Positions 54,687-64,000 of a stretch of DNA of 64,000 bases are shown here, one piece after another. The position numbers and the translations under genes were made by a program. The DNA lies in assembly GCF_963678635.1 (NCBI RefSeq), contig NC_087063.1:42422759-42486758 (forward strand), given 5' to 3'. Origin of the DNA: Symsagittifera roscoffensis. Taxonomy: Eukaryota > Xenacoelomorpha > Acoela > Convolutidae. Under the pieces are notes generated by a model. The model ran no database searches and had not been told where the DNA came from. It saw only the letters and a list, made by a program, of their open reading frames with translations. Each line of letters starts with the position of its first letter. Position 1 is the stretch's first letter.

Positions 54687-55585
54687 TGTGACATTCGATC
54701 AGAATGTGAAAAATGCAATCTCTGCAGAGTTCAAATTTTTAGCAGCGAGCCTTCCGGATTGATGATTATTAAGAACTAAGAACGTTATTGGAACGATTGG
54801 CCAAACGGTGAGGGCTGGAATATTCTGGTATTTTAAAATTTCAAAAATTCGAATTATGACGTCATATTTCTGAGAAACGTCAGAAAAGGCCATTTTGGCT
54901 GAAACAAGAAAGAAAAACAGAACAACTACGAAATCGAGATTGGAAAACGACAACGAGTTGCAGGAATAGCAGTGAACACTCCGAGTTGCAACTATTGTGC
55001 CGCTACAATAGTTGCAAGGCCGTTGCGAACAACGGTGAAGGGTGGAGGACAGCCTTCCGGGTTAAGAAGAAATCAAGATTAGCGAGCTTGATTCAGTGGA
55101 TTCAAGAATCCGGAAGGGTTTCGGGACTGAAACTTTTAGCCTGTTATATAGACTTTTAGCTTCTTGTCATGTCCTGACTTGAATTTAATTAACATCTAGA
55201 TTCATTTTGATAAGGATGAGAAGCTAGGAGTTGGGGGAAAGGGTTGATCCATCTTCGATGGAGATGATGATTTTTATCTACTGAACAAAAACAATAGTAA
55301 TATAATAAGTAGTAGCCCTGTTTTTAGGAGTGACCTCGTGGTCTGGGGATACTGAGACCCAGCCATGAGCTCACTATTTCTGCATGTAATCTAGTTAATT
55401 TGAGTGTTTTGACCGAAGCCGAAAGCAGTAACGTTTTTGTCGACCCGATGTTAGAAAGACCACCGAAAAGTACTGGCTTGGTAGAGACGGTGAAAAGCAT
55501 GCAAAGCTCTGTTTAGACGTTAGCCAGTCGTCTTAAGACTTAGTTTTGTCTTCCGTCGATATGTATCTTCCGGGCGAATGTTACA
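54687..55585 (+). repeat. 3' long terminal repeat (899 bp)
   Basis: Matches the 5' LTR with about nine single-base differences and lacks its extra 21 bp. That indel accounts exactly for the length difference of 920 versus 899. Outside bases are AAGAATC. The last three bases before the 5' LTR are also AAG, so at most a 3-bp target duplication is visible, not the 4-6 bp usual for this class. Confidence 0.95.
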
Positions 55586-55609
55586 AAGAATCAACTGTTT
55601 AACTTTTTT

Positions 55610-55806
55610 TCAATTAATCAGAAGGTCGACAGTATCATAGTAACCGAGGTTACAGTCAGGAGAACCTTCATCACAATCTACGAAATTTTTCCATAAAACT
55701 GTCTTTATTCTGTTATTGCTTGTGCTTGTGGAGACAACGGAGGGGTTCTCATCGTCCTTAGGAAAAGCTTTGTAACAAACTACACCATTCTTTCTTACAA
55801 TGCAGA
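55610..55806 (-). CDS. Probable last coding exon of an unidentified host gene
   Basis: On the minus strand a frame is open from an acceptor-like ...GCAATAG (just above 55806) to TGA at 55610-55612, about 65 codons. The composition is clearly protein-like, with four cysteines (CIVRKNGVVCYKAFPKDDEN, then FVDCDEGSPDCNLGYY). I do not recognise the family; the cysteines hint at a secreted or extracellular domain. The stop lies 24 bp from the retrotransposon's right end. No poly(A) signal is seen between it and the CEP192 ATG once the element is subtracted. Upstream exons would lie beyond 55806, where I cannot identify them. Confidence 0.45.
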
Positions 55807-55913
55807 CTATTGCATTGGTTTATCAATTTATTCCGGATATCGTAATCATGTCTTTCTTCTTGTTTACAACCCCCCTATTAAATCTGCATGGTGGCGTGTC
55901 ACGGGGCCGATTA

Positions 55914-56008
55914 CCCGGATAGCCGAAAAATAAATTCGTTCCCGGATAGCCGAAAAATAAATTCGTTCCCGGATAGCTTAAAAATAAATTCGTTCCCGGA
56001 TAGCCGAA
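55914..56008. repeat. 27-bp tandem repeat, ~3.5 copies
   Basis: The unit CCCGGATAGCCGAAAAATAA plus ATTCGTT starts at about 55914, 55941, 55968 and 55995, the last truncated. The third copy has a small substitution block (GCTTAAAAAT). It is non-coding. Confidence 0.9.
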
Positions 56009-56175
56009 ACTTTGGATCTACTTATCAATTACCCCCTCCCTTCTACCCCCCTTACACGATTCTTAATGGGGGGGGGGGGAGATTCGTTACTAGGTACCAT
56101 AGGAGGGAATACTGAAGAGATCCTACAAACTAACTTAAAAACATTGTTTTCTTATTTCGAATACCCTTTTTCTCT

Positions 56176-56230
56176 ACCCCCCACCTCCACCCATACCCCC
56201 CTCCCCCCCCCCCACACACACACACACACG
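56176..56230. repeat. C-rich tract with (CA)n microsatellite
   Basis: C-runs are followed by about eight CA units (56213-56229). Nearby at 56068-56080 is a run of about a dozen G. The whole 56030-56340 stretch is low-complexity C-rich DNA with no gene. Confidence 0.85.
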
Positions 56231-56482
56231 CGCTTAGTCCGTTCATTCTTCCTTCCCACTCCCTTCCCCTCCTCCCAATTACCCATAACTCCTACGCAAA
56301 TTTACCCCACCATTCCCCCCTCCCGACAAACAAAAACTATTAAGGGCCCCCAACCGAAATTAAAAATGATTATAATGTTAATGCAGGCGCGTGTTCCCAT
56401 TTGAAATTAGCATATATTGAAAAAATTCAGGGTTTATCTGAAAATGGATACATGAAACATACCGAAGAGGGAACCTTTGGTT

Positions 56483-56846
56483 CAGGGGCGGATCTAGGAT
56501 TTTCTCGACGGGGGCTGATTTTCAAAAAAATCTTTATTTTAGGTCAACCGAATTGATTTTTCGAGCTCTCCCTAAGCACGCTTTAGTCTCAGTTCTGCCG
56601 AATTTTCTGCGCTGCAGGCAAAATTTTGAAAAAACAGTCCAAAAAGGCATTTTTAGGCACTTTTTGGAAAATTTTGATAAATATATTGGCGCCAAAGGCG
56701 CCTTTAGAAAAATTTTGGGGTGGGTCGACCAAAAATGGATTTTTTAAAAGTACCAAAGGGGGGGGGGGCGACACCTTCGGGTCGGCAGGGGGTCGAATCC
56801 CAGAAAAGCGTCCGCCAAAACCCCCTCCCACCTAAATCCGCCCCTG
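56483..56846. mobile_element. hAT-type MITE, 364 bp, with 8-bp target duplication
   Basis: The terminal inverted repeats are CAGGGGCGGATCTAGG at the left and CCTAAATCCGCCCCTG at the right, matching at 15 of 16 positions. The element is flanked by identical octamers CTTTGGTT at 56475-56482 and 56847-56854. An 8-bp duplication with CAGGGGCGGAT-type ends is typical of hAT elements. It has no transposase, so it is a non-autonomous element. The short frames inside it are not genes. Confidence 0.88.
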
Positions 56847-56854
56847 CTTTGGTT

Positions 56855-56918
56855 CTGTAGCGGATTTAGGGGGGGTCGAATCCCTTTTTTGAAAATCCCC
56901 CCTCGAGAAATTTCTCTG
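56855..56918. mobile_element. Possible second, very small hAT-derived remnant
   Basis: This 64-bp segment starts CTGTAGCGGATTTAGGGG, like a worn end of the adjacent MITE, and is followed by a third copy of the octamer CTTTGGTT (56919-56926). It may be a nested or earlier insertion at the same target. Confidence 0.4.
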
Positions 56919-57350
56919 CTTTGGTTGTTGAAGGGGTCAAATCCCTGTAGTAGTCGGGTTTTTGCTGTTAATTAAATCTAATTCAATGAGAGTAAAAGTA
57001 TTAGCCAATCAAATCTCTTAAAAATGTTCGGAATTTTGTTAGCAATAACAGGCTGCCAAATGTTTTGTCCAATCAAAATGCGCCTCAATTTAGTGAACAG
57101 TTTTCTGATTTAATTTGAATAAAACCGGAGGTTTTTAGTTTTTTCGGTTGTCCCGGAATGCGGCTCCGTGGGTACGCTCAGGGATCAAAAAAACAATAAT
57201 TGTTTAGGGCCATTATGGCCATACCATACCATACAATAATTGGAGGGCGCTTATATTATTAGGGCAATAATTTATGAAAAAAATATTCCATATCAATCCA
57301 TCATTGTGCAATTATGGAAACCGAGCTGTGCAGTTTTGTTTACTGAGTAT

Positions 57351-57412
57351 TTACTGTGTAAACATATTTACTGCGTAAACATACACTATTTACTGAGTAA
57401 ACATACACTAAT
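57351..57412. repeat. Three ~20-bp palindromic repeats
   Basis: TTTACTGNGTAAACATA occurs three times with short spacers. Each unit is itself a small palindrome (TTTAC...GTAAA). No function is evident. Confidence 0.7.
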
Positions 57413-57475
57413 CCGATTAGCTGGCCGCTGAATGTTGTCATTGTACTTATTGTCGTTGGATTTCAGTGTGTTGCC

Positions 57476-57694
57476 ATGGTTTCCAACAAGCAGATGTGTG
57501 AACTGTTCTTCACCAATGCTGGTGACAAAACTTTCAAATGCAATTTGCGTTCCAATTTTTACAAACAGGACACTACAAAGGGCAACTTAGTTATTCACAT
57601 GGAGAAAGCACATCCAGACTGGAAATCACTCTGGTTCCGCGACACTCAATTTTCCAGTTACGCCAGGAGCAGGGATGTAAAAAAATATATTTAA
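57476..57694 (+). pseudogene. BED-type zinc finger fragment (hAT transposase-like)
   Basis: The 72-codon ORF from ATG 57476 resembles the N-terminal BED finger of hAT-family transposases: LFFTNAGDKTFKC, KQDTTKGNLVIH and the closing H-x4-H (HMEKAH) before PDW. The second zinc-binding Cys is missing (Arg/Ser where CxxC is expected), and the frame runs into A/T-rich simple sequence at 57680-57760. It is a decayed transposase piece or a captured exon; a TTTCAG acceptor-like string lies just upstream at 57460-57465. Confidence 0.55.
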
Positions 57695-57929
57695 ATATAT
57701 TTTTTCAAAAAAATAAATATATTTATTTTTTTGAGGAGAAAAATGAATATAAAAATATATTTAAATGTTTCATGGCTTGCCCAATTTGTATTTAACGCAA
57801 TAGCCCTCGAAGCAGTCTGTCTACTCGCCGTTGAAATTTTCCAATTGCTTGCATACTTAATAAGCAGCAATTAAAATGCGGAAGTCACTTACTCCTTTTT
57901 CTCATGGGGCTGACTTCATATTTTTTCAA

Positions 57930-59454
57930 GATCGTCAGAAAAATTGCAATTAATTATCAATACAATATATTTTTTATATCCCTGGTCAGGAGTATCCAAA
58001 AAGGCAAAGAACATTTACGGTAATAAATTGTATTCAGACCACTTTCCCTTGTTTGCTTTCTTTACAATACCCAAACAATACAATACACTGAGCACCGCTG
58101 GGCAAAATTTAAGCTCCCAATTTTCGAAAGCCTCATTCTCTTGTTCAGTTTTCAATGAAAATATCAGCCAATGCTTTGATAATCTTATTTTTACTCAAAA
58201 CTCGAGTTTTGGCTCATTAAGTATCGAAGATTATGTACGTCATTGGTATTTTGAAAGTATGGCAGTTATAAACTTTGCGTTTGGTAAAAAGACCAAAAGG
58301 CGGCAACAAATTCCTTATTTTTTTCGTCCCACACTGTTCATCTTCTTAACAAACATCGAACAGCTTCAAGACGTAACAATAACAATCTACGTCTCTCGTC
58401 ATTACACTACAATATTGATCAATCAGTTGAACTCGATAAAACATGTTTATTTGAATCATTATCTCCGAATTCGACTCGTGACTTTTTTAAATTTCTGCGC
58501 TCATTTACTAGAAAACGACTATCAAATCAAATGAACTGGAAAGACAAAAAAACTACCAATTCTTTGGAAATAGCCAATCTTATGAATGATTACTTCTGTT
58601 CTCTGTTCCTACCAAGATGAAATTCTGCTCTATATTCAAATGACAACCCTTCAATTCTATTAAACATGCTTCAAAAAAGTGTTGTTCAAGTTGAAACGTC
58701 ACTCGCCTCAGCTTCAACAACTTGTTTAACCAACGACAACCTTCCAAATTTTGTTCTCAGCAACTGCAGCATCATTATCGCGCCACTTGTCGTTCAGCTT
58801 TTTGTTAAGGTCCTAAATACCCAAAAATGGCCTACACTTTGGAAATGAGCTTACATAACACCCATCTTAAGAACTAAAAATCCAGAAAATAATGAAAATT
58901 ACCACCCTATCAGCATCTTACCTCAATTATAGCTTATTCTGGAGTCAATGCTTTTTATTTTTATATATCCTCGAGTGAGACCAAACATTACTTCCGTTCA
59001 GCGTAGTTTCCTGACAAAACGATCAAACATTACCCAACTTCTTGAATATCTTGACAAAACTGATTCAAATAATGAGACGAATCTTGAAAGTCTTTCAAAA
59101 TACTTCGATTTTTTCAAAGCTTTTGATCAAGTACCTCATCATATTCTACGAGGCAAACTGGCTAAGTTTGGATTTGATTACACGTTTCTTGAGCTTTTCT
59201 CTTCGTATCTGAGTGATCGTACTCAAATTGTAATGATTGAAAATACATCTTCTTCGACAGGTTATGTTACTAGTGGAATGCCGCAAGGCAGCCTCTTAGG
59301 GCCACTATTGTTTGTTTTCTTCATTAATGACATGCCAAATGCTCTTTCAACTTCTGACTGTTATTTGTTCGTCGACGACATCAAATTGTATGCCAACTCA
59401 ACGCATTTTGACATTCAAAGAGATATAGATCTTTTTAACACATGGACTATCGGT
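57930..59454 (+). mobile_element. Decayed non-LTR retrotransposon (LINE) fragment
   Basis: Conceptual reading in shifting frames gives the end of an APE-type endonuclease (YSDHFPLFAFF), the linker (NWKDKKTTNSLEIANLMNDY) and a LINE reverse transcriptase through motif C. There are several stops and frameshifts (for example near 58350, 58534, 58618, 58846 and 58930). The left end is eroded and the right end stops inside the RT at an (AGT)n tract. The motif set resembles Jockey/CR1-type elements, but assignment to a clade is not secure. Confidence 0.8.
58948..59454 (+). pseudogene. LINE reverse transcriptase, partial
   Basis: The longest open RT piece reads QRSFLTKRSNITQLLEYL, YFDFFKAFDQVPHHILRGKL, SGMPQGSLLGPLLFVFFIND and the catalytic region YLFVDDIKLYANS, which has Phe-Val-Asp-Asp where most LINEs have Phe/Tyr-Ala-Asp-Asp. 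It ends LFNTWT and then runs into a serine tract coded by the AGT repeat. It has no natural start and no thumb domain, so it is inactive. Confidence 0.85.
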
Positions 59455-59473
59455 AATAGTAGTAGTAGTACTC

Positions 59474-59512
<39 letters not shown>

Positions 59513-59527
59513 CTAGTGGTAGTAGTA

Positions 59528-59579
<52 letters not shown>

Positions 59580-59583
59580 TAGT
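59455..59583. repeat. (AGT)n trinucleotide repeat
   Basis: About 40 AGT units with a few CGT, ACT, GGT and AGA interruptions. It truncates the LINE on its left. The long serine run in the plus frame is a by-product of the repeat. Confidence 0.95.
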
Positions 59584-59661
59584 ATCCAGTCAAAATCCTC
59601 GGAAGGTTCTAGATATGGAAAGATGGGTCACATGGTTAAAAAAAGAAGGTTAAAGAATTAC

Positions 59662-60590
59662 TGTAACATTCGCCCGGAAGTACATATCGACGGAAAATAA
59701 AGCTAGATTCTAAGACGGTTGGCTAGCGTCTAAACACAGCTCAACATGCTTTTCGCCGTCTTTGCCAAAGCTAGTTCTTTTGGTGGTCTTTCTAACATCG
59801 GGTCGACAAAAACGTTACTGTTTCCGGCTCCGATCAGAACGCTCTAATTAATTTAATTATATGCAAATATTGAGCTCATGACTGGGTCTCAAAATCCCCA
59901 GACCATGAGGTCACTCCTAAAAACAGGGCTATTACTTATTTATAATATTACGATTGTTTTTGTTCAGTAGATAAGAATCATCATCTCCATCGAAGATTGA
60001 TCAACCCTTTCCATCAGCTCCTTGGTTCTCATGATCTGAAAACGAATTTGGATGTTGTTAATTCAATTCAGGACATCTCTAGAAAGCTAAAAGTTTATAA
60101 AATACAGTTTTGGTTCTCCTCCCGAGACCCCTCCGGATTCTGGAACCCGGGGAAAAAACATCCTTACTTTTTCAGGAAGGCTAGACACGCCGTCCCAACA
60201 CCCTTCCTTTTTCTCGGGATTTGCGTTGTAACGATTGTAGCGGCACAATCCTTACAACTCGGAATGGTTGTGGGTCACAATAATCTTCTTATTGTTCGTC
60301 TTTTTTGTTTGATTCTTCTCTATCTAATTTATATGTTGATCTCGTCGAGAATACTGGTGTTGTGTGTTCGCCGTTTCAGTTGGTGCAAAATTTCGACGTT
60401 GTCACGTGTCTTTCTTTTTGAAATAATTTTCAAAAACTAACATGAAACTCCAAATTAACCCTTCGGCGTTCGTCAAAATGAACGATTAAGACCTCTAATT
60501 CTTTATAACAGTTAATCTTCCCACTCCGATGTTACAACAAAATTTCGAATTCGACTTTGCTTTTTTGTTCAGTCTAATCGAATGTCACAT
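59662..60590 (-). repeat. 3' LTR of the second copy (929 bp)
   Basis: It reads TGTAACATTCG at the low-coordinate end and CGAATGTCACA at the high end, the reverse complement of the LTR termini of the first copy. It sits 78 bp right of the AGT repeat. The outward flank on the LTR end side is GTAATTC (minus strand). Confidence 0.92.
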
Positions 60591-61568
60591 ACTCCCAGAA
60601 CAGCCCGGTCAATGTTCTCATTGAGTCTCGTATTCTTCATCAAAATGGTACAGTGCCATCGAATAGATTTCACAAAATGCGTGAAATCATTTTTATCCAC
60701 ATCGTATCAACTCACTGCAAAATACAAATGGCATTGTTATAGCCTTCCAAATTCCTCCACTAATCTGCACTTTTGAGGATATGACTAAAGACAAATCAAA
60801 AAATTATTTCTGACATCCAACGTCTATGTCCCGATTTGAAACTTTTTTTCTAGGTTTTAAAAGTGTTGGGACGCAGGACGGTCCTGCCAACCAACCAACT
60901 AAAATTATAGTACTAAGATTCTTCCTTTCGAAAGTTTAGTTGTTATTGGTCCTGAATTTTAAAACTAAGGAACTCGGTGGTTAGAAGGAACGAGGAAATA
61001 ATCTCCATCTCCAAGAGATTAGCCAAGCCTTTCATATCGCCACAAAGTGATCAGTCGTCTTAGTTGATTAAAAACAACCATGCAACCTGGAATATTTATT
61101 ATGCTCTCCACTCAAGCCTTTCTATTTAAATAGTAAGTGTCTCTAAAGCCACTAACTAAAATCACAATGCAAATTTATAAATGCAACAAATACTTTAATC
61201 TTCAAAATTCAATTAAATGTTTTCTCTTCATCTTCAATTGCAAACTTAGTTGCTTTGTTTCTCACATAAACAATTCTGAATTTTGACATCTTCTCCTTCG
61301 TTGCTTCTTTTTTTTGTTCACTCTCTGTTTTCATTGTTTAGAAGTTCTAATACTTCTAAATTCTTCTAACTTTTCTTCTTTTTCATCTTGTTTTTCGGCT
61401 ATCTGTCAATGTTCCATCTCCTCCTCCTGCGACATTGACTACGCACTTTAAGTCTCAGTGTCTTGCTACACGTCGGTAGCTATTCTGACGCTGTTGGAGA
61501 CAGTCCTCCAACACTTCTGCTCTTCTTCTATTTCTTTGTAGAGGATCTACGTTAGTTTCCCTATTTCT
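60591..61568 (-). other. 3' non-coding region of the second element copy
   Basis: This corresponds to 53795-54686 of the first copy with many indels. No conserved ORF is shared between the copies here, which argues that the region is untranslated. Confidence 0.65.
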
Positions 61569-63157
61569 TCAGAAGCTTTTGTGAAGGCATAACGTCAGGT
61601 TTCTCTCCAGGTCTTCCTTCAACATTTCTTCTCTTTCTCTCCCGTCACACTTACTTGCTCTGGACGTTCTTTTCACTGCGGTGGTCACTGCATTCCGATT
61701 AGTTACAAAAACTCGCTTGAAAGCTCCTGCTCCAATGTCCAGCTGACACGCAGTGTACACTCTGTTGTGCTTCGACATATGCTTCTTAGCATATTCGTAC
61801 AACCATGCAGTCATTTTGGCTCTAAACCATGGCATCAGTCGTCTTCTGGCACATATCTTTTTCACTTCTATCGGGATGTTCAGGATTTTGCACGTTGTCT
61901 CAAAAAGATCTAAATCTTTTAGACAATCCAATTCTTGCAATCGCCCTTTCGTAGGCATTTCTTGTCGATTGTTCTCTTTTACATGAGCTTTAAGCCACCG
62001 TATCGACATAATAACTTCCACTATCACTATTCCGTTTCGGGCTGTGATGAATCTGGTAAACCCATGGAGAGCAGCTCTCCACAGTCCCAGATCAACACCA
62101 GATTACTGCGCCCGGGATACCACCATGTTTTTATCAAGCAATGGCAGGGGAAAACATCATGTGTCAGCATGATGCTCTTCCAATTACGCTTTACCGACGC
62201 TTCCAGTAGTGGTTCCACTTCCATCATCATTCTGTGAAATTCATCATTCTCATCTACTGCATTGTAATCTGTCACTGTTGACCATTTCTGCTTCTGTCTT
62301 TCAAAGTCACTGAAGTTCCCACTGGCGTATCCAATGAACTTCTTTCCCAGTATCGATTCTAATTCTTCTTTGGTTCAGTCTGGAACTGCTGAGAGCATTT
62401 GCACAATAACTCGTAAAATTTTTCTGACATTTTTGCAAGTCTTACGCATTGCGGTACTGAAAAGTCTTGGTCCACGATCATCCTCGTACTTTTCACTTCT
62501 ACCGCTACGAAATGCACTGGGTATCTGCTTTTGCACATTGGCGCTAATGACGATCCCACTAAATATCGCGCTCCCGTCGGTCTACGATAAGTTCCACTGT
62601 GCCGGAACCGGATGTTCATTTCCGCCTCGATTGCTTCTCTCCACTTTCCAATTTACTTTTGCTCGAAAACTCCGGGAAACACATCTACACTGATGGTCGT
62701 GACCATCTCATGCTTTTGTTCTAGAATCAATAGTGACTCTTAAGAACCAAACATGCTGAAGAATCCTAGTGCAGTCACTAGATTCACCTCGGTTCCTCCA
62801 TGGCAATCTGCAATCAATTCCGTTTCCGTTTTTGCTTTCATCACAATGTTCCCAAACAATATCGTTAATTGTTTGTGTTGTTTCTCCAGAGTCTTTATAC
62901 AATCTAGACCTCCACAGATATGACCCTCCAATCCGCAAATTTCCGCCGCACAGCTACCAGGTTTAACCCAGTCCTCTGGTCCCCAGCCAGGCAACTCTAC
63001 TTTGTCTTCTCCAATGCTTTTAGAGGCTGTCATCATCAAATTGTAAATGATGTTCAAGTCACGCAAGTTACAGTCTGAATTCAATTACCTCTGCACGTCC
63101 TGTGTTGCACGCAATATCAAATCAGCGTTAAGACTCGGACACCATGATGGTTTCATC
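61569..63157 (-). pseudogene. Second copy, C-terminal part of the giant ORF
   Basis: Several minus-strand open pieces (61569-62027, 62027-62275, 62359-62619, 62740-63084) match the first copy's 52140-53760 in order. Shared strings include GWGPEDWVKPGSC, ELIADCHGGTEVNLVTALGF and WLYEYAKKHMSKH. At the position of the first copy's TAG (53483) this copy has Tyr. The Cys/His positions in the C-terminal region are kept (CGLEGHICGGLDC). The pieces are separated by frameshifts, so the copy is not functional, but the residue conservation shows the region was under protein-level constraint in the family. Confidence 0.85.
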
Positions 63158-64000
63158 ACTCGGCCACGTCTAAATACTTTGAAACGACTAGCCTGCCAGC
63201 TGATTTGTCTTCTTCTTCTCCGTGCTTTATCTTGATTTCTTCACGGCCGAAGGGTGCTAGTGCAGTCCTAGTCAACAGTTTCCAGCTTATTGCCAGTTCC
63301 GGTTTCACGCTCATTAAGATTAGCAAGGCTTCTTGCAAGTCCGCATGCCTCTTATGATCGTTAGCGCCAAGTCCAATTTTGCCCACTCTTCCTCAAATTT
63401 TCTAGGTTTTGGAGCGGCTGCATTAGTCATTCGTTTCCTCGTTGATTCATCCGTTATGCAAACTGCGTGTATTGCATTACGGCAGCATTTCTGCCCACGA
63501 AGCACGGGTCAATCGTTTCAGGGAACTTCGCCATCCTCCTTTCATTCGTTTCAAAGGCTCTTAACCTGGGAGTTTGTACTAGGGAGTCTGCTCCGAGCAA
63601 CATTCTTCTGATCAAGGTGAACTCAGGTATTTCTTCTGGCAGCTTCTTGTAATCGCCCCAGCCTTTCGTCTCTTCGTTCACTTCGTGTGCGAGGCCATTA
63701 AAAGAGGAATTCTTGTCATCTCGCAATTCAGGAGTTTCGGGAACACCTCAATGTGCTCTCTCTCTACTTCACCTATTCGGTCACGGAAATGATCATCAAA
63801 TCTTACTGCTGTCATCTCTGGCTCTGATATCTTCGCGAACAGAAAATTCTCACTCATCAACTCACGTAACACCTTTTGTTCACAGCAATCGAATGCGCTC
63901 CCTCAAATGAGGTTCAGGTGCAGCACCGACCTTCTATACGCTTCTTCCACCTTCACGTCAGGGACCGCGAACGTTACCGCAGGACCGTGTATCATTGTCA
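63158..64000 (-). pseudogene. Second copy, middle part of the giant ORF
   Basis: Minus-strand pieces (63156-63386, 63320-63505, 63454-63726, 63678-63872) match first-copy 49070-49930, for example LFAKISEPEMT, FDDHFRDRIGEVEREHIEVF and KIKHGEEEDKSAG. The sequence is frameshifted in places and cut by the window edge. Its left boundary is the junction of the 2.2-kb internal deletion. Confidence 0.82.

Larger units (their letters stand above)
31163..55585 (+). mobile_element. Giant Ty3/gypsy-type LTR retrotransposon, 24.4 kb
   Basis: The element spans 24,423 bp between two LTRs that start TGTGACATTCG and end CGAATGTTACA. In order it holds a 2.9-kb leader, Gag with two zinc knuckles, aspartic protease, RT, RNase H and integrase, a macro domain fused to the end of pol, a coiled-coil/SGNH-hydrolase ORF and a very long unrecognised ORF. 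The order protease-RT-RNase H-integrase is the Ty3/gypsy order. Typical Ty3/gypsy elements are 5-10 kb, so this is a giant comparable in size to the planarian Burro and plant Ogre elements. LTRs differ by only about nine substitutions plus a 21-bp indel, which suggests a young insertion. Even so, the coding frames contain at least five in-frame stops and several frameshifts. A second partial copy is at 59662-64000. Confidence 0.93.
59662..64000 (-). mobile_element. Second copy of the giant LTR retrotransposon, 3' part
   Basis: Reading the minus strand, this copy comes in from the window edge, where it corresponds to about 49070 of the first copy. It continues through the giant ORF, the 3' non-coding region and a complete 3' LTR. 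About 2.2 kb of ORF (first-copy 49930-52130) is missing at about 63157-63165. The first 150 bp of LTR differ from the first copy at roughly 13% of positions, so the copy is a different lineage or much older. Frames are broken at many places. Confidence 0.92.

Overview
This is an invertebrate metazoan genome window. It is AT-rich, has spliced protein-coding genes, and carries a dense load of satellite DNA, LTR, non-LTR and hAT-type mobile elements. The phylum cannot be fixed from sequence alone. The host genes I can name are a CEP192/SPD-2-type centrosome scaffold gene and a carbohydrate sulfotransferase (Sulfotransfer_2 type).

Layout. 1-3737 is gene-free. 3738-11265 is a satellite block of ~163-bp monomers, including four nearly identical ~981-bp higher-order units of six monomers each (6620-10540). 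14127-31112 (minus) is the CEP192 homologue in two coding exons, 25919-31112 and 14127-14416. They are separated by an 11.5-kb intron with a clear GT donor and a polypyrimidine-AG acceptor that keep frame and together build the last ASH-type domain. A single-exon sulfotransferase gene (17729-18811, minus) is nested in that intron, along with a family of ~260-bp repeats.

31163-55585 (plus) is one giant Ty3/gypsy-type LTR retrotransposon, 24.4 kb long, with 920- and 899-bp LTRs that differ by roughly 1% plus one 21-bp indel. It inserted about 50 bp upstream of the CEP192 ATG. It has a 2.9-kb leader full of a repeated CCGGARGGGT motif, then Gag with two zinc knuckles, protease, reverse transcriptase, RNase H and a D,D(35)E integrase. 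The pol reading frame continues past the GPY/F region into a C-terminal macro (ADP-ribose-binding fold) domain. Downstream is a further ~8.9 kb of coding sequence: a coiled-coil plus SGNH/GDSL-hydrolase protein, then a very large protein I do not recognise. The coding frames are broken by several stops and frameshifts, so this copy is probably not autonomous, although its LTRs look young.

Beyond the element, 55610-55806 (minus) looks like the last coding exon of a second host gene. With the element removed, its stop codon would lie only about 74 bp upstream of the CEP192 ATG on the same strand. Then come a hAT-type MITE with perfect 8-bp target-site duplications, a BED-finger fragment, a decayed LINE ending in an (AGT)n tract, and at 59662-64000 (minus) the 3' part of a second, more diverged and internally deleted copy of the giant element. 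The second copy shows that the unusual downstream ORFs belong to the family, not only to this one copy.
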